In this document: positions 23,754-30,408 of the stretch, in pieces
Layout of the letters: each line of letters starts with the position of its first letter
How positions within the stretch are numbered: position 1 is the first letter of the stretch
From: Sulfurovaceae bacterium
GTDB lineage: Bacteria > Campylobacterota > Campylobacteria > Campylobacterales > Sulfurovaceae
Direction of reading: 5' to 3'
NCBI GenBank assembly: GCA_029933395.1
Contig: JAOZOG010000004.1
Span: 1-30,408, forward strand
DNA: 30,408 nt
The notes under the pieces: model-generated
The model's database searches: none
What the model was told of the DNA's origin: nothing
The model's input: only the letters and a program-made list of their open reading frames with translations
Made by a program: the position numbers and the translations under genes

Positions 23754-25103
23754 ATGGCAAAGAAAAAAACACTCTTCGAATGTCAGGCATGTGGATTTCA
23801 GTCACCCAGATGGATGGGGAAATGTACCTCATGCGGTGCTTGGGAGACGATGGTTGAACTGACGGCGGAACAGATCAAATTTGTCAGCGAAAACGCCTCC
23901 GCTGCCACTTCGCAATCTACAAACAGGGCTAAACCGATTACAGAGATCGGAGAGGACAATATTACACGCTTCAGCTCAGGCAGCAGAGAACTTGATCTTG
24001 TGCTGGGTGGTGGCATCGTACCCGGGTCACTGACACTGATTGGAGGCAGTCCCGGTATCGGAAAATCCACCCTGCTTCTCAAGATCGCCGGTAATCTCGC
24101 TCAAAATGAAAAACGTGTCCTCTATGTCTCAGGTGAAGAGTCCGCCGGACAGATCAAGATGCGGGCCAATCGTCTCGATGCCAACCATCAACAACTCTAT
24201 CTTCTTCCCGAGATCAACTTGCAAACCGTACTCAACGAAGTCGCCAACCATGCCTACGATTTCATCGTGATCGACTCCATTCAGACTCTCTACTCAGACG
24301 AAACCCCTTCGGCACCCGGCTCTGTAACCCAGGTACGCACTATTACCTTTGAACTGATGCGGGTCGCCAAATCGATGCAGATCCCTATCTTCATCATCGG
24401 GCATATCACCAAAGATGGTTCGATCGCAGGCCCCCGCGTACTGGAGCATATGGTCGATACGGTTCTCTACTTCGAAGGAGACAGCAACTCCGAGCTGAGA
24501 CTGCTCAGAGGGTTCAAAAACCGTTTTGGCTCCACCAATGAAGTCGGTATCTTCGAAATGAATAAAGAGGGACTCAACGACGCCAAAAGTATGGCCGGCA
24601 GATTTTTCAACAAAGAGAAGCTGCAGTCCGGTTCCGCACTGACTGTCATTATGGAGGGGAGTCGCCCCATCATCATCGAAGTGCAGGCCCTCGTCAGCGA
24701 ATCCTACGGGCAACCGAGGCGAAGCTCCACAGGATTTGACAACAACCGCCTCACGATGCTTCTTGCACTGCTCGAAAAGAAGCTGGATCTTCCTCTGGGT
24801 ACCTATGACGTCTTTATCAATATCTCCGGCGGCATCAAGATCAATGAACCCTCCGCCGATCTGGCCATCATCGCTGCAATCCTCAGCAGCTATCGTGACC
24901 GCGAACTCAGCACGGAAACACTCTTTATCGGTGAAGTGAGCCTCACCGGAGAGATCCGTGAGGTCAACGGTCTCACCCAGCGCCTCAAGGAGATCCAGAC
25001 TCAGGGGTTCACCAAGGCAGTCATCCCCAACAAACCGATCGAAGAGACAAAGATTAAATGTTTTATCGCCGATGAAGTCTCAAAAGTAGTAGAGTGGATG
25101 TAG
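23754..25103 (+). CDS. radA: DNA repair ATPase RadA/Sms
   Basis: RecA-like branch-migration helicase used in recombination and repair. The 449 residues contain an N-terminal zinc finger (Cys10, Cys13, Cys24, Cys27), Walker A GGSPGIGKST at 97-106, the Walker B strand DFIVIDSIQTLYSD, the RadA signature KNRFGSTNE at 255-263, and a Lon-protease-like C-terminal domain (PSADLAIIAAILSSY). The open frame runs back to 23703, but the family N-terminus is MAKKKTLFECQACG, so the ATG at 23754 is chosen, with AAAGAGAG upstream. Confidence 0.95.
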   Translation: MAKKKTLFECQACGFQSPRWMGKCTSCGAWETMVELTAEQIKFVSENASAATSQSTNRAKPITEIGEDNITRFSSGSRELDLVLGGGIVPGSLTLIGGSPGIGKSTLLLKIAGNLAQNEKRVLYVSGEESAGQIKMRANRLDANHQQLYLLPEINLQTVLNEVANHAYDFIVIDSIQTLYSDETPSAPGSVTQVRTITFELMRVAKSMQIPIFIIGHITKDGSIAGPRVLEHMVDTVLYFEGDSNSELRLLRGFKNRFGSTNEVGIFEMNKEGLNDAKSMAGRFFNKEKLQSGSALTVIMEGSRPIIIEVQALVSESYGQPRRSSTGFDNNRLTMLLALLEKKLDLPLGTYDVFINISGGIKINEPSADLAIIAAILSSYRDRELSTETLFIGEVSLTGEIREVNGLTQRLKEIQTQGFTKAVIPNKPIEETKIKCFIADEVSKVVEWM

Positions 25104-25211
25104 TCCGCAAAAGGAAACGGAAGGCTCTGCCTCCGCTATTCAGGACTATAGCCGATTTGAGACAGTGAAGGAATAGGCATACCATCAAAAAATAATGCTA
25201 AACTTTCAGCT
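25104..25211 (+). other. 108-bp gap between radA and acpS
   Basis: Contains an imperfect hairpin CGGAAGGC-TCT-GCCTCCG (one bulged base) about 15 bp after the radA stop. It is not followed by a T-run, so it is a weak terminator candidate at most. The rest is A/T-rich and contains no clear promoter; acpS lacks a strong ribosome-binding site. Confidence 0.4.
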
Positions 25212-25568
25212 ATGAGAATTGGTACAGATATTATAGCCATCAAAAGGCTGGAAAAATCGATAGAAAAATTTGGAGATCGTTTCAAGGAGAAGTATCTCAA
25301 TCCTTCCGAAATAGAACGAACCAAAAAAATAGAATCCCTGGCAGGTCTCTGGGCCGCCAAGGAGGCGATCGCCAAAGCGCTGGGGTGTGGTATCGGAAAA
25401 AATCTCTCATTTCATGATATAGAAATCAGTAAAGATGCTCAGGGGGCGCCACTCTTCAGGCTTGCAAAAGAGGCACAAAAAATACACAATATTACTGAAA
25501 GCTCACTCTCCATCAGCCACGATGGCGGTTTTGCCATCGCTGTGGTTGTAATTATTCAGGAGAGGTAA
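25212..25568 (+). CDS. acpS: Holo-[acyl-carrier-protein] synthase
   Basis: Transfers phosphopantetheine from CoA to acyl carrier protein. The 118-residue length is typical of the trimeric AcpS type. The metal-binding residues are visible: Asp6 in GTDI and Glu51 in WAAKEAIAKALG. The closing motif SLSISHDGGFAIAVVV is diagnostic. The gene ends 7 bp from the convergent SLT-protein stop, with no terminator between them. Confidence 0.95.
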   Translation: MRIGTDIIAIKRLEKSIEKFGDRFKEKYLNPSEIERTKKIESLAGLWAAKEAIAKALGCGIGKNLSFHDIEISKDAQGAPLFRLAKEAQKIHNITESSLSISHDGGFAIAVVVIIQER

Positions 25569-25575
25569 ACCCGAC

Positions 25576-26274
25576 TTACGCGAATCTTTTTTTCCAGTAT
25601 CGCATCCAGGTTTTTCTAAGTTTGGTTCGATGGACCGATCTGAGTTTTCCTGGGAGATTGTGTCGGATATTTCTCTCCAGCCTTTTTGTCAATCTTTTGT
25701 TGTTGACAATGGCCCTGAATCCGCTTGGACCCTGCTGATGTATGCCATAAATCGTAAAAGCGTTGATTTTAATATTGTTTCGCTTCAGACTGCGTATATT
25801 ATCTCTCAATATCGCCTGGAAGATCCTGTCCTGATTGGCCGGGGTTTTCCATTTGCTGTAGGGGATTCCCAGTTTTCTTGCATAATGTTTGGCAATTTTT
25901 GGCAGGATTTGGTAGCGCCCGTAAGCACCGCTTTTTCTATTTTTGGCATGATAGCCGCCCCTGGCTGATTCTGCCCTGACCATTTTTTTGACGATGCTTT
26001 TCATTGTTTTATGGTTGAGGCCCGCATCTCTGGCCAACTTGCTGTATGCAAGCGCATTGGCACTGGTCGTTCCAATAAAGAAGAAAAAGAGAAGGGCATA
26101 TGCTTTGCGTAAATACGCTTTGATTTGAAATTCGAAGTTGATAGCAGTCAGGTTAAATAAAAAAATTGCAGCAAAAATAAGTGTAGCTGTATACAATAAA
26201 ATCTCTATGGCAAACTCCTGTTCTTTAAATTTTTTGGCTCCCTGCAAAGGGACATCCAATAACAGAATTGCCAT
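25576..26274 (-). CDS. Lysozyme-fold (SLT-like) exported protein, start uncertain
   Basis: The C-terminal 165 residues resemble a soluble lytic transglycosylase domain: RAESARGGYHAKNRKSGAYGRYQILPKIAKHY, with a glutamate in the catalytic position and the GAYGRYQI block, then NQDRIFQAILRDNI. It should cut or bind peptidoglycan. A segment AYALLFFFFIGTTSANALA with an ALA cleavage site precedes the domain and looks like a signal peptide. However, the nearest ATG is far upstream (26274), giving an extra hydrophobic helix. The ATG at 26274 overlaps a TATAAT and has no ribosome site; the frame also runs to 26307. An AGGAG at 26215-26219 sits 6 bp before an ATA codon at 26208. The tail is very basic. 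Confidence 0.65.
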   Translation of the reverse strand: MAILLLDVPLQGAKKFKEQEFAIEILLYTATLIFAAIFLFNLTAINFEFQIKAYLRKAYALLFFFFIGTTSANALAYSKLARDAGLNHKTMKSIVKKMVRAESARGGYHAKNRKSGAYGRYQILPKIAKHYARKLGIPYSKWKTPANQDRIFQAILRDNIRSLKRNNIKINAFTIYGIHQQGPSGFRAIVNNKRLTKRLERNIRHNLPGKLRSVHRTKLRKTWMRYWKKRFA

Positions 26275-26355
26275 TATAATAGAGTTTTGGAGAGATGGGA
26301 AGGGCATTTTTTGAGAAAAAAATATTGCAAAATGCCTAATATTTCATAGTATAAA

Positions 26356-26556
26356 TCAGCCGCCGCCTACAAAATGGAGCAATTCTACCCTGTCATTTTC
26401 CTGCAATACATGACTCTCCCAGTCACTTTTTTTGACAACCTGCATATTGACAGCTGCCGCCATTACTTTGACTTTAATGCCCAGATCACTGATGAGTTCC
26501 GCCAGTGTCGTACCCTCCTGACACTGTCGCTCTTCCCCGTTAATCGTTAGTTTCAA
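26356..26556 (-). CDS. thiS: Sulfur carrier protein ThiS
   Basis: A 66-residue ubiquitin-fold sulfur carrier for thiazole synthesis in the thiamine pathway. It begins MKLTINGEERQC, contains the hydrophobic core LAELISDLGI, and ends VELLHFVGGG with the C-terminal Gly-Gly that becomes thiocarboxylated. The start codon is TTG at 26556, preceded by AAAGGA; there is no ATG option. No other thi gene is nearby. A near-consensus promoter lies directly upstream. Confidence 0.9.
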   Translation of the reverse strand: MKLTINGEERQCQEGTTLAELISDLGIKVKVMAAAVNMQVVKKSDWESHVLQENDRVELLHFVGGG

Positions 26557-26585
26557 TTTTTGTCCTTTTTTTACTTTTGTGAAAC

Positions 26586-26614
26586 TATATACCCTAATTA
26601 TTTCAAACTGTCAA
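26586..26614 (-). promoter_or_regulatory. Near-consensus sigma70 promoter for thiS
   Basis: On the minus strand TTGACA (26609-26614), a 17-bp spacer, then TATATA (26586-26591). The -35 box begins immediately after the stop codon of the CYTH-CHAD gene. Expected transcript start is near 26579, about 23 nt before the TTG start codon. No thiamine riboswitch fits in that leader. Confidence 0.65.
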
Positions 26615-28081
26615 CTACGCGGCTTCAAAAAGTCGCTTGAATGTTTTTTTGTAAGCTTTGATCTTTTTAAATTTTTTTCTGAATCGTCTCTCCTGCTTCT
26701 CCTCCAGTGCTTCGATCAATTGAAGCAGTTTTTTCATTGTTTTACGTCTCTTTTTCGTCCGCAGCTTCGGATCATCAGCCAGAGAAAGCAGAAGTGACCT
26801 TTGGATCTGATAGTCATGAAAATGGCCGAGAATGATTTGCATATCCTTGATTTTCTTCTGGGCCTTTTTGTATTTTTCTGCTTCGACAAGAGGCTTCAGC
26901 GCTTCGATAAAATAGCGGATTTTTTTGAACTGAATGCGCAACCTGTGATAGGTCTCTTCCCGGGATTTGGCATTCACTCTTTCGCCTTTCTTGATGATCT
27001 TCTCTATTCGCTCATCCAATATATGGATCGCAGTAATCACGATGGGCTGCAAAGCCTCTTTGCTGAGAAGTTTTGGGCGTGCCAGAGAAGCTACCTCATA
27101 CGGCAACAATTCACTTTGGGCCAAAGCGTAGATACGCAGAGTAAGCGACATCTGTTTTTTCAATAAAAGTTTATGCAGAGGGACAAGACCCTTGTGGAAT
27201 TTTTGGGGCAGAAGTGATCTATAGTGGGGAATATTTTCAAGCAGAACATCTATATCACGCTTTTGATTGGTCTGCATAATCAGATAGGAGAGGTTGCGCT
27301 GATGCAACTGATACCACTGAGGTGAAAAACAGTTTTTGAAAAGCGCCAATAGACTTCTGATTTTTCTGAGAGTGACACGAAATTGATGCAGCATCTCGGA
27401 GTCGTCACTTTTTCCAGCCAATGCCCCTGCCCGCCTCTCAAGCGTGTCTGCCAGATCCTGAAGGATAATGCCTATCGCTATGCCACTGCTCTCAAACGGC
27501 ACAATAGCGCTCTTCCCGCCTCGCTTATTCGGAGTAATCGTACTGCTGACTTTTTTGACCAACAGATCCAGGCCTGTATCGAGTGAAGGGATTGCGGCTG
27601 TTTTACTGAGCGATGCATTGTTGAAGCGTTTATCATTGGTCACTTCCGCCAGCAGAAGAGGAGAAAAGATCTCTGGCAGCACGAACCGCTCTGCCCTCTC
27701 CACCTCATCGAACTCAATCTCGAGATAACAGAGCCCGGTCAGCTCCCCACGGAAACGATCCATCTCATAAGTCAAGCCTCGATAGACAAAAACGAAACGC
27801 TCCTTTTCGATGATCGCTCCTGTATGCCGATGCATCTGGCCTTCGAACTCGCCTCTTTCAACCTGATACTCAGACTCTTTACGCACCATCCCTTCACCAC
27901 TTTTGACAGTTTTGAAGTATGTATCATCTTTTCTGCGATATCGAATATAGATTCCGTTTTGTTCAGGAAGGTAGTATTGCTGAATGAAATATTTGCGATA
28001 TGTCAAACCCAGCTTGCGAAGAAACCGCCTGGGTGAGCAGGGCCTCAATAGATATTTCCTTTCGATCTCGTACCCTCTCAT
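26615..28081 (-). CDS. CYTH-CHAD domain protein
   Basis: A 488-residue soluble protein. The N-terminal CYTH domain (about 1-160) opens with YEIERKYLL, the ExExK metal/triphosphate motif, and has further basic and acidic strands such as TGLCYLEIEFDEVE. The C-terminal CHAD domain (about 200-488) is helical and rich in Lys/Arg, with the conserved histidines in MLHQFRVTLRKIRSLLALFK and YHRLRIQFKKIRYFIEALKPL. CYTH enzymes hydrolyse inorganic triphosphate; CHAD domains bind polyphosphate. The start is the ATG at 28081, with GGAGGAG upstream; the open frame to 28174 lacks family similarity and overlaps the methyltransferase gene. Confidence 0.9.
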   Translation of the reverse strand: MRGYEIERKYLLRPCSPRRFLRKLGLTYRKYFIQQYYLPEQNGIYIRYRRKDDTYFKTVKSGEGMVRKESEYQVERGEFEGQMHRHTGAIIEKERFVFVYRGLTYEMDRFRGELTGLCYLEIEFDEVERAERFVLPEIFSPLLLAEVTNDKRFNNASLSKTAAIPSLDTGLDLLVKKVSSTITPNKRGGKSAIVPFESSGIAIGIILQDLADTLERRAGALAGKSDDSEMLHQFRVTLRKIRSLLALFKNCFSPQWYQLHQRNLSYLIMQTNQKRDIDVLLENIPHYRSLLPQKFHKGLVPLHKLLLKKQMSLTLRIYALAQSELLPYEVASLARPKLLSKEALQPIVITAIHILDERIEKIIKKGERVNAKSREETYHRLRIQFKKIRYFIEALKPLVEAEKYKKAQKKIKDMQIILGHFHDYQIQRSLLLSLADDPKLRTKKRRKTMKKLLQLIEALEEKQERRFRKKFKKIKAYKKTFKRLFEAA

Positions 28082-28139
28082 CTCACTGCTCCTCCATATC
28101 GCTCCTGCAACTGCTCTTTCTTTGATTATAGCATATCCA

Positions 28140-29126
28140 CTATTTTTTGAAATGCACCAACTTGAATTTGTCACCCATCATTGTCGGAGCGATCAATGTC
28201 TTGACTTTGTCGACTTCCCGCAGATAGATCTCCTGGGTTGTTTGCCGCGCAAAGGCTTCGAGTAGTTCGATCAGGCCGAAACGAACCAGCGCCCTCGCCT
28301 GTGTCTCATAGTGGGCGACTTCAAATCCTGCCGCCACGAAAGCGTCTATCGCCAACTGAAAGTTGACATCATAAGTGATATCACTCCGCTTAAACTCCTC
28401 CTCCAGCACCACTTCCTCATCAAAAAGAGGGAACGTTTCGTGTTTTTTGTAAAGTCGTATCGAAAAGTCATTACGCACATACTTTTCGCCATAGTCGAAG
28501 GAGAGAAAATCACAATGATCGAAACACTCTGCCAACTCAATGGCAAAATCTTCATATCCTACAGCCACTTCACCCTTCACCTGCCGATAGGGCTCGATCC
28601 TCTTCAGCAGTCTCTCCGGTGCCTTCTCCCAGCTTAGCGTATGCTCATCCATCACGGCTATTTCACCATCTTTGACCAATTCACAGGGAAACGCATCGAA
28701 TATTTCATTGGCGACGACAAAGGCATAGGGCTCTTTCAGCTCTCCAAGAGAAGTATACTGCTCCACCACCACATCCTCTCCAAAACGTTCTTTGAAATAG
28801 GCTCTCTGTGCCTCCTGCACTTCAGGTTGCCGCTCCACAATGGCAAAACGCATCGTCTCTATCAGCGCAGGATCACAGGTATAGAGCCACTGGATCATAT
28901 CCCCTATCAGATGCCCCTGATGTGCTCCGATCTCCAACAGCAGCAGATCTCTGGGGAGTTCACCGGTCTTGATTTTCTCCCAGAGGTAGTTGGCGATACT
29001 TGCGCCAAAAAAAGGGGAGGTACTGACAGCCGTATAGAAGTCTCCCTCTTTTCCGATCGCTTTGAAGTTCTTGTAGTAGCCCTCTTCGCCGTAGAGCCAC
29101 TCGTTCATATAGTCGCTAAAATACAC
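28140..29126 (-). CDS. SAM-dependent methyltransferase, MidA/NDUFAF7 (DUF185) family
   Basis: A 328-residue protein resembling the bacterial relatives of mitochondrial NDUFAF7, which methylates an arginine of a complex I subunit. Visible: the N-terminal FSDYMNEWLYGEEGYYKN and GKEGDFYTAVSTSPFFGASIA, the SAM-binding LLLLEIGAHQGHLIGDM, and VVANEIFDAFPCELV, all typical of the family. The open frame starts at 29192, but the family N-terminus begins at VYFSDY, so the GTG at 29126 is chosen. It has AAGG 7 bp upstream and overlaps the TolC-gene stop by 11 bp. The true substrate in this organism is inference. Confidence 0.85.
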   Translation of the reverse strand: MYFSDYMNEWLYGEEGYYKNFKAIGKEGDFYTAVSTSPFFGASIANYLWEKIKTGELPRDLLLLEIGAHQGHLIGDMIQWLYTCDPALIETMRFAIVERQPEVQEAQRAYFKERFGEDVVVEQYTSLGELKEPYAFVVANEIFDAFPCELVKDGEIAVMDEHTLSWEKAPERLLKRIEPYRQVKGEVAVGYEDFAIELAECFDHCDFLSFDYGEKYVRNDFSIRLYKKHETFPLFDEEVVLEEEFKRSDITYDVNFQLAIDAFVAAGFEVAHYETQARALVRFGLIELLEAFARQTTQEIYLREVDKVKTLIAPTMMGDKFKLVHFKK

Positions 29127-30342
29127 TGTTGACCTTGATATAGAGTGAGAGAAGCTGCAACTGTTTATCGATCTTGTGGATCTTCTGGTCAAGCTTCTTG
29201 ATCTCGAAAGAGTTATACATCAGTGCTGTATCATAACTGGTTTTTTCTCCGGCTTTCTCTAGATTTTTTGTGACGATATAGAGCCGTTTGTAGAGTTTCT
29301 CATCTTTGTGGTCAAGCGCGATTTTCTTGTTGATGATACGCAGGCTGTTGAGAATCGTCTGATACTCCAGATCCACACGCCTCTCCTGGTCGATCACCTC
29401 TGTCGCTGCCTGCATATAGGCGACTTTGGCTGCCTCGATATCGGTCAGGCTATTGATATTGAGCGGCATACTGACTGTCACGCTGTAGTTGGTATACTCA
29501 TCGCGCAGTATCGGATTATTGAAAAGCGGATTGAGATCGCCCTTGATATACTGACCCTGCACAGAGACTTCGGGCAGATACTGTGCCCATGTCATTTTGG
29601 AGAGGTACTGCTTCTCTTCGGCATGCAGCTTGTCACTGCGAAGTTGGAGGTGTTCACTTTTGTAGTTTTTTTCACTCAGGAGCTTGAGTCTCGGCAATGC
29701 AATTTTATCCGGATTCTTATCACTCAAAAAAGCGAAATCATTTTTCAGCTTCTCCAGCTCCAGCTCCAGGGCCAACAGCTGCGTCTCGTCGGCATTGCGC
29801 TTGATAATCGCCTGATCGAGGAAACTGCTGTCCAGGATACCTGATTCGTAGCTGTCGCTTTTGAGCTTGATATCGATCTCGTCATTTTTGACCTGGAGCC
29901 TGAGTTTCTCCTGCTGCAGCCGAATCTTTTTGAAATTGAAGAGTATCCTGACGGCATTCCCGATCATCTCCCGCTTGCGCAGCCTGATCTCGGACGCTGT
30001 CGCACCTTTGAGGGCATCGGCATACTTGATCGAGTAGAAGATCCCTCCGGACTTGAAGATCGGCTGATCGATCACGATACTGTAGTTTGCAGTATCGATC
30101 GTCTCATTGGTAAATTGCGTCGTATAGTTTTTGCGGTACTGCAGACGAATCGGCATGATCCAGCTCTTCTTGAGCTTGTCACTCTGCAGGGTATTGTACT
30201 CCTCCTGATATCGAAAGATATCCTGCTTTTCGGGGGAGAGTATCTCTGCGAGTTCATCTGCCTGCAACGATGAAACAGCTGTCAGCAGGATTGAAAAACT
30301 ACAGAGAATCGAGAGCTTTTTCAAAACGCCTGAATCCCTCAT
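29116..30342 (-). CDS. TolC-family outer-membrane channel protein
   Basis: A 408-residue exported protein with a signal peptide (LKKLSILCSFSILLTAVSSLQA). It consists of long amphipathic helices with beta stretches characteristic of TolC-like efflux channels: NYSIVIDQPIFKSGGIFYSIKYADA, and later TNYSVTVSMPLNINSLTDIEAAKVAY. The two halves show the expected internal repeat. No membrane-fusion or pump gene lies next to it in the window. The ATG at 30342 lies inside argD, overlapping it by 44 bp, and has a GAAGGAAG site; a TTG at 30324 is an alternative. It overlaps the methyltransferase gene at its other end. Confidence 0.8.
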   Translation of the reverse strand: MRDSGVLKKLSILCSFSILLTAVSSLQADELAEILSPEKQDIFRYQEEYNTLQSDKLKKSWIMPIRLQYRKNYTTQFTNETIDTANYSIVIDQPIFKSGGIFYSIKYADALKGATASEIRLRKREMIGNAVRILFNFKKIRLQQEKLRLQVKNDEIDIKLKSDSYESGILDSSFLDQAIIKRNADETQLLALELELEKLKNDFAFLSDKNPDKIALPRLKLLSEKNYKSEHLQLRSDKLHAEEKQYLSKMTWAQYLPEVSVQGQYIKGDLNPLFNNPILRDEYTNYSVTVSMPLNINSLTDIEAAKVAYMQAATEVIDQERRVDLEYQTILNSLRIINKKIALDHKDEKLYKRLYIVTKNLEKAGEKTSYDTALMYNSFEIKKLDQKIHKIDKQLQLLSLYIKVNSVF

Positions 30343-30408
30343 CTATCTCTTCCTTCGCAATCGTAAGGCTTGGCAGGAAACGCACGGTATTTCGCCCCGC
30401 TTTCAGCA
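30299..30408 (-). CDS. argD: C-terminal end of acetylornithine aminotransferase (cut by window edge)
   Basis: Translating the minus strand from the window end gives 35 residues and a TAG stop. They read LKAGRNTVRFLPSLTIAKEE, then IDEGFRRFEKALDSL. This is the usual C-terminus of ArgD-type class III aminotransferases in arginine synthesis. The N-terminal part lies outside the window. The tolC-like gene begins within it. Confidence 0.8.
   Translation of the reverse strand, partial: LKAGRNTVRFLPSLTIAKEEIDEGFRRFEKALDSL

Noticed and set aside
25120..25140. Rho-independent terminator after radA
   Set aside because: The hairpin is imperfect and has no T-run, so it is mentioned only as a weak candidate.

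Overview
The window looks like a piece of a Campylobacterota (epsilonproteobacterial) chromosome, most like the free-living Sulfurovum/Sulfurimonas-type lineages. The evidence is an HsrA-like orphan response regulator, RNase Y, the gene order rny / 5-formyl-THF cyclo-ligase / TlpA-like lipoprotein / ftsY / radA (which I recall as conserved in Campylobacter), a short FtsY, CmoB, AT-rich TATAAT-type promoters with poor -35 boxes, and moderate GC content. There are no rRNA or tRNA genes, no transposase and no CRISPR array. It is mostly a tightly packed housekeeping region on the minus strand.

Layout. 1-4.5 kb: an ABC-F ATPase (uup) converges on a 3D-domain cell-wall protein with a lysine-rich stalk, which lies downstream of thrC. 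4.5-8.1 kb: a minus-strand operon encodes a secreted seven-repeat propeller protein, a duplicated DUF1538 membrane transporter, a PII-like protein and a CBS-pair protein. This is the best candidate here for a poorly described system. 8.1-14.9 kb: one long minus-strand operon runs from a DegT-fold protein lacking the PLP lysine, through lpxK, argB and a di-heme cytochrome c peroxidase, to a large membrane GGDEF-EAL protein; most junctions are 1-4 bp gaps or overlaps. 15-16.5 kb: a DUF455 ferritin-like protein and a metallo-beta-lactamase-fold hydrolase diverge from a 16-bp gap.

16.4-21.4 kb: a REPIN-like inverted repeat is followed on the minus strand by the HsrA-like regulator, cmoB, a secreted cyclophilin, a small unknown protein, rny and the cyclo-ligase gene. 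21.4-25.6 kb (plus strand): TlpA-like lipoprotein, ftsY, an unknown two-TM protein, radA and acpS. 25.6-30.4 kb (minus strand): a lysozyme-fold (SLT) protein with an unclear start, a stand-alone ThiS, a CYTH-CHAD protein, a MidA/NDUFAF7-like methyltransferase, a TolC-family protein, and the C-terminal end of argD cut by the window edge.

No gene-free stretch exceeds 300 bases. The longest gaps are 17142-17326, 20628-20784, 25104-25211 and 23653-23753; each is described under a feature or finding. Family assignments come from motif recognition alone, and promoter calls are by eye.
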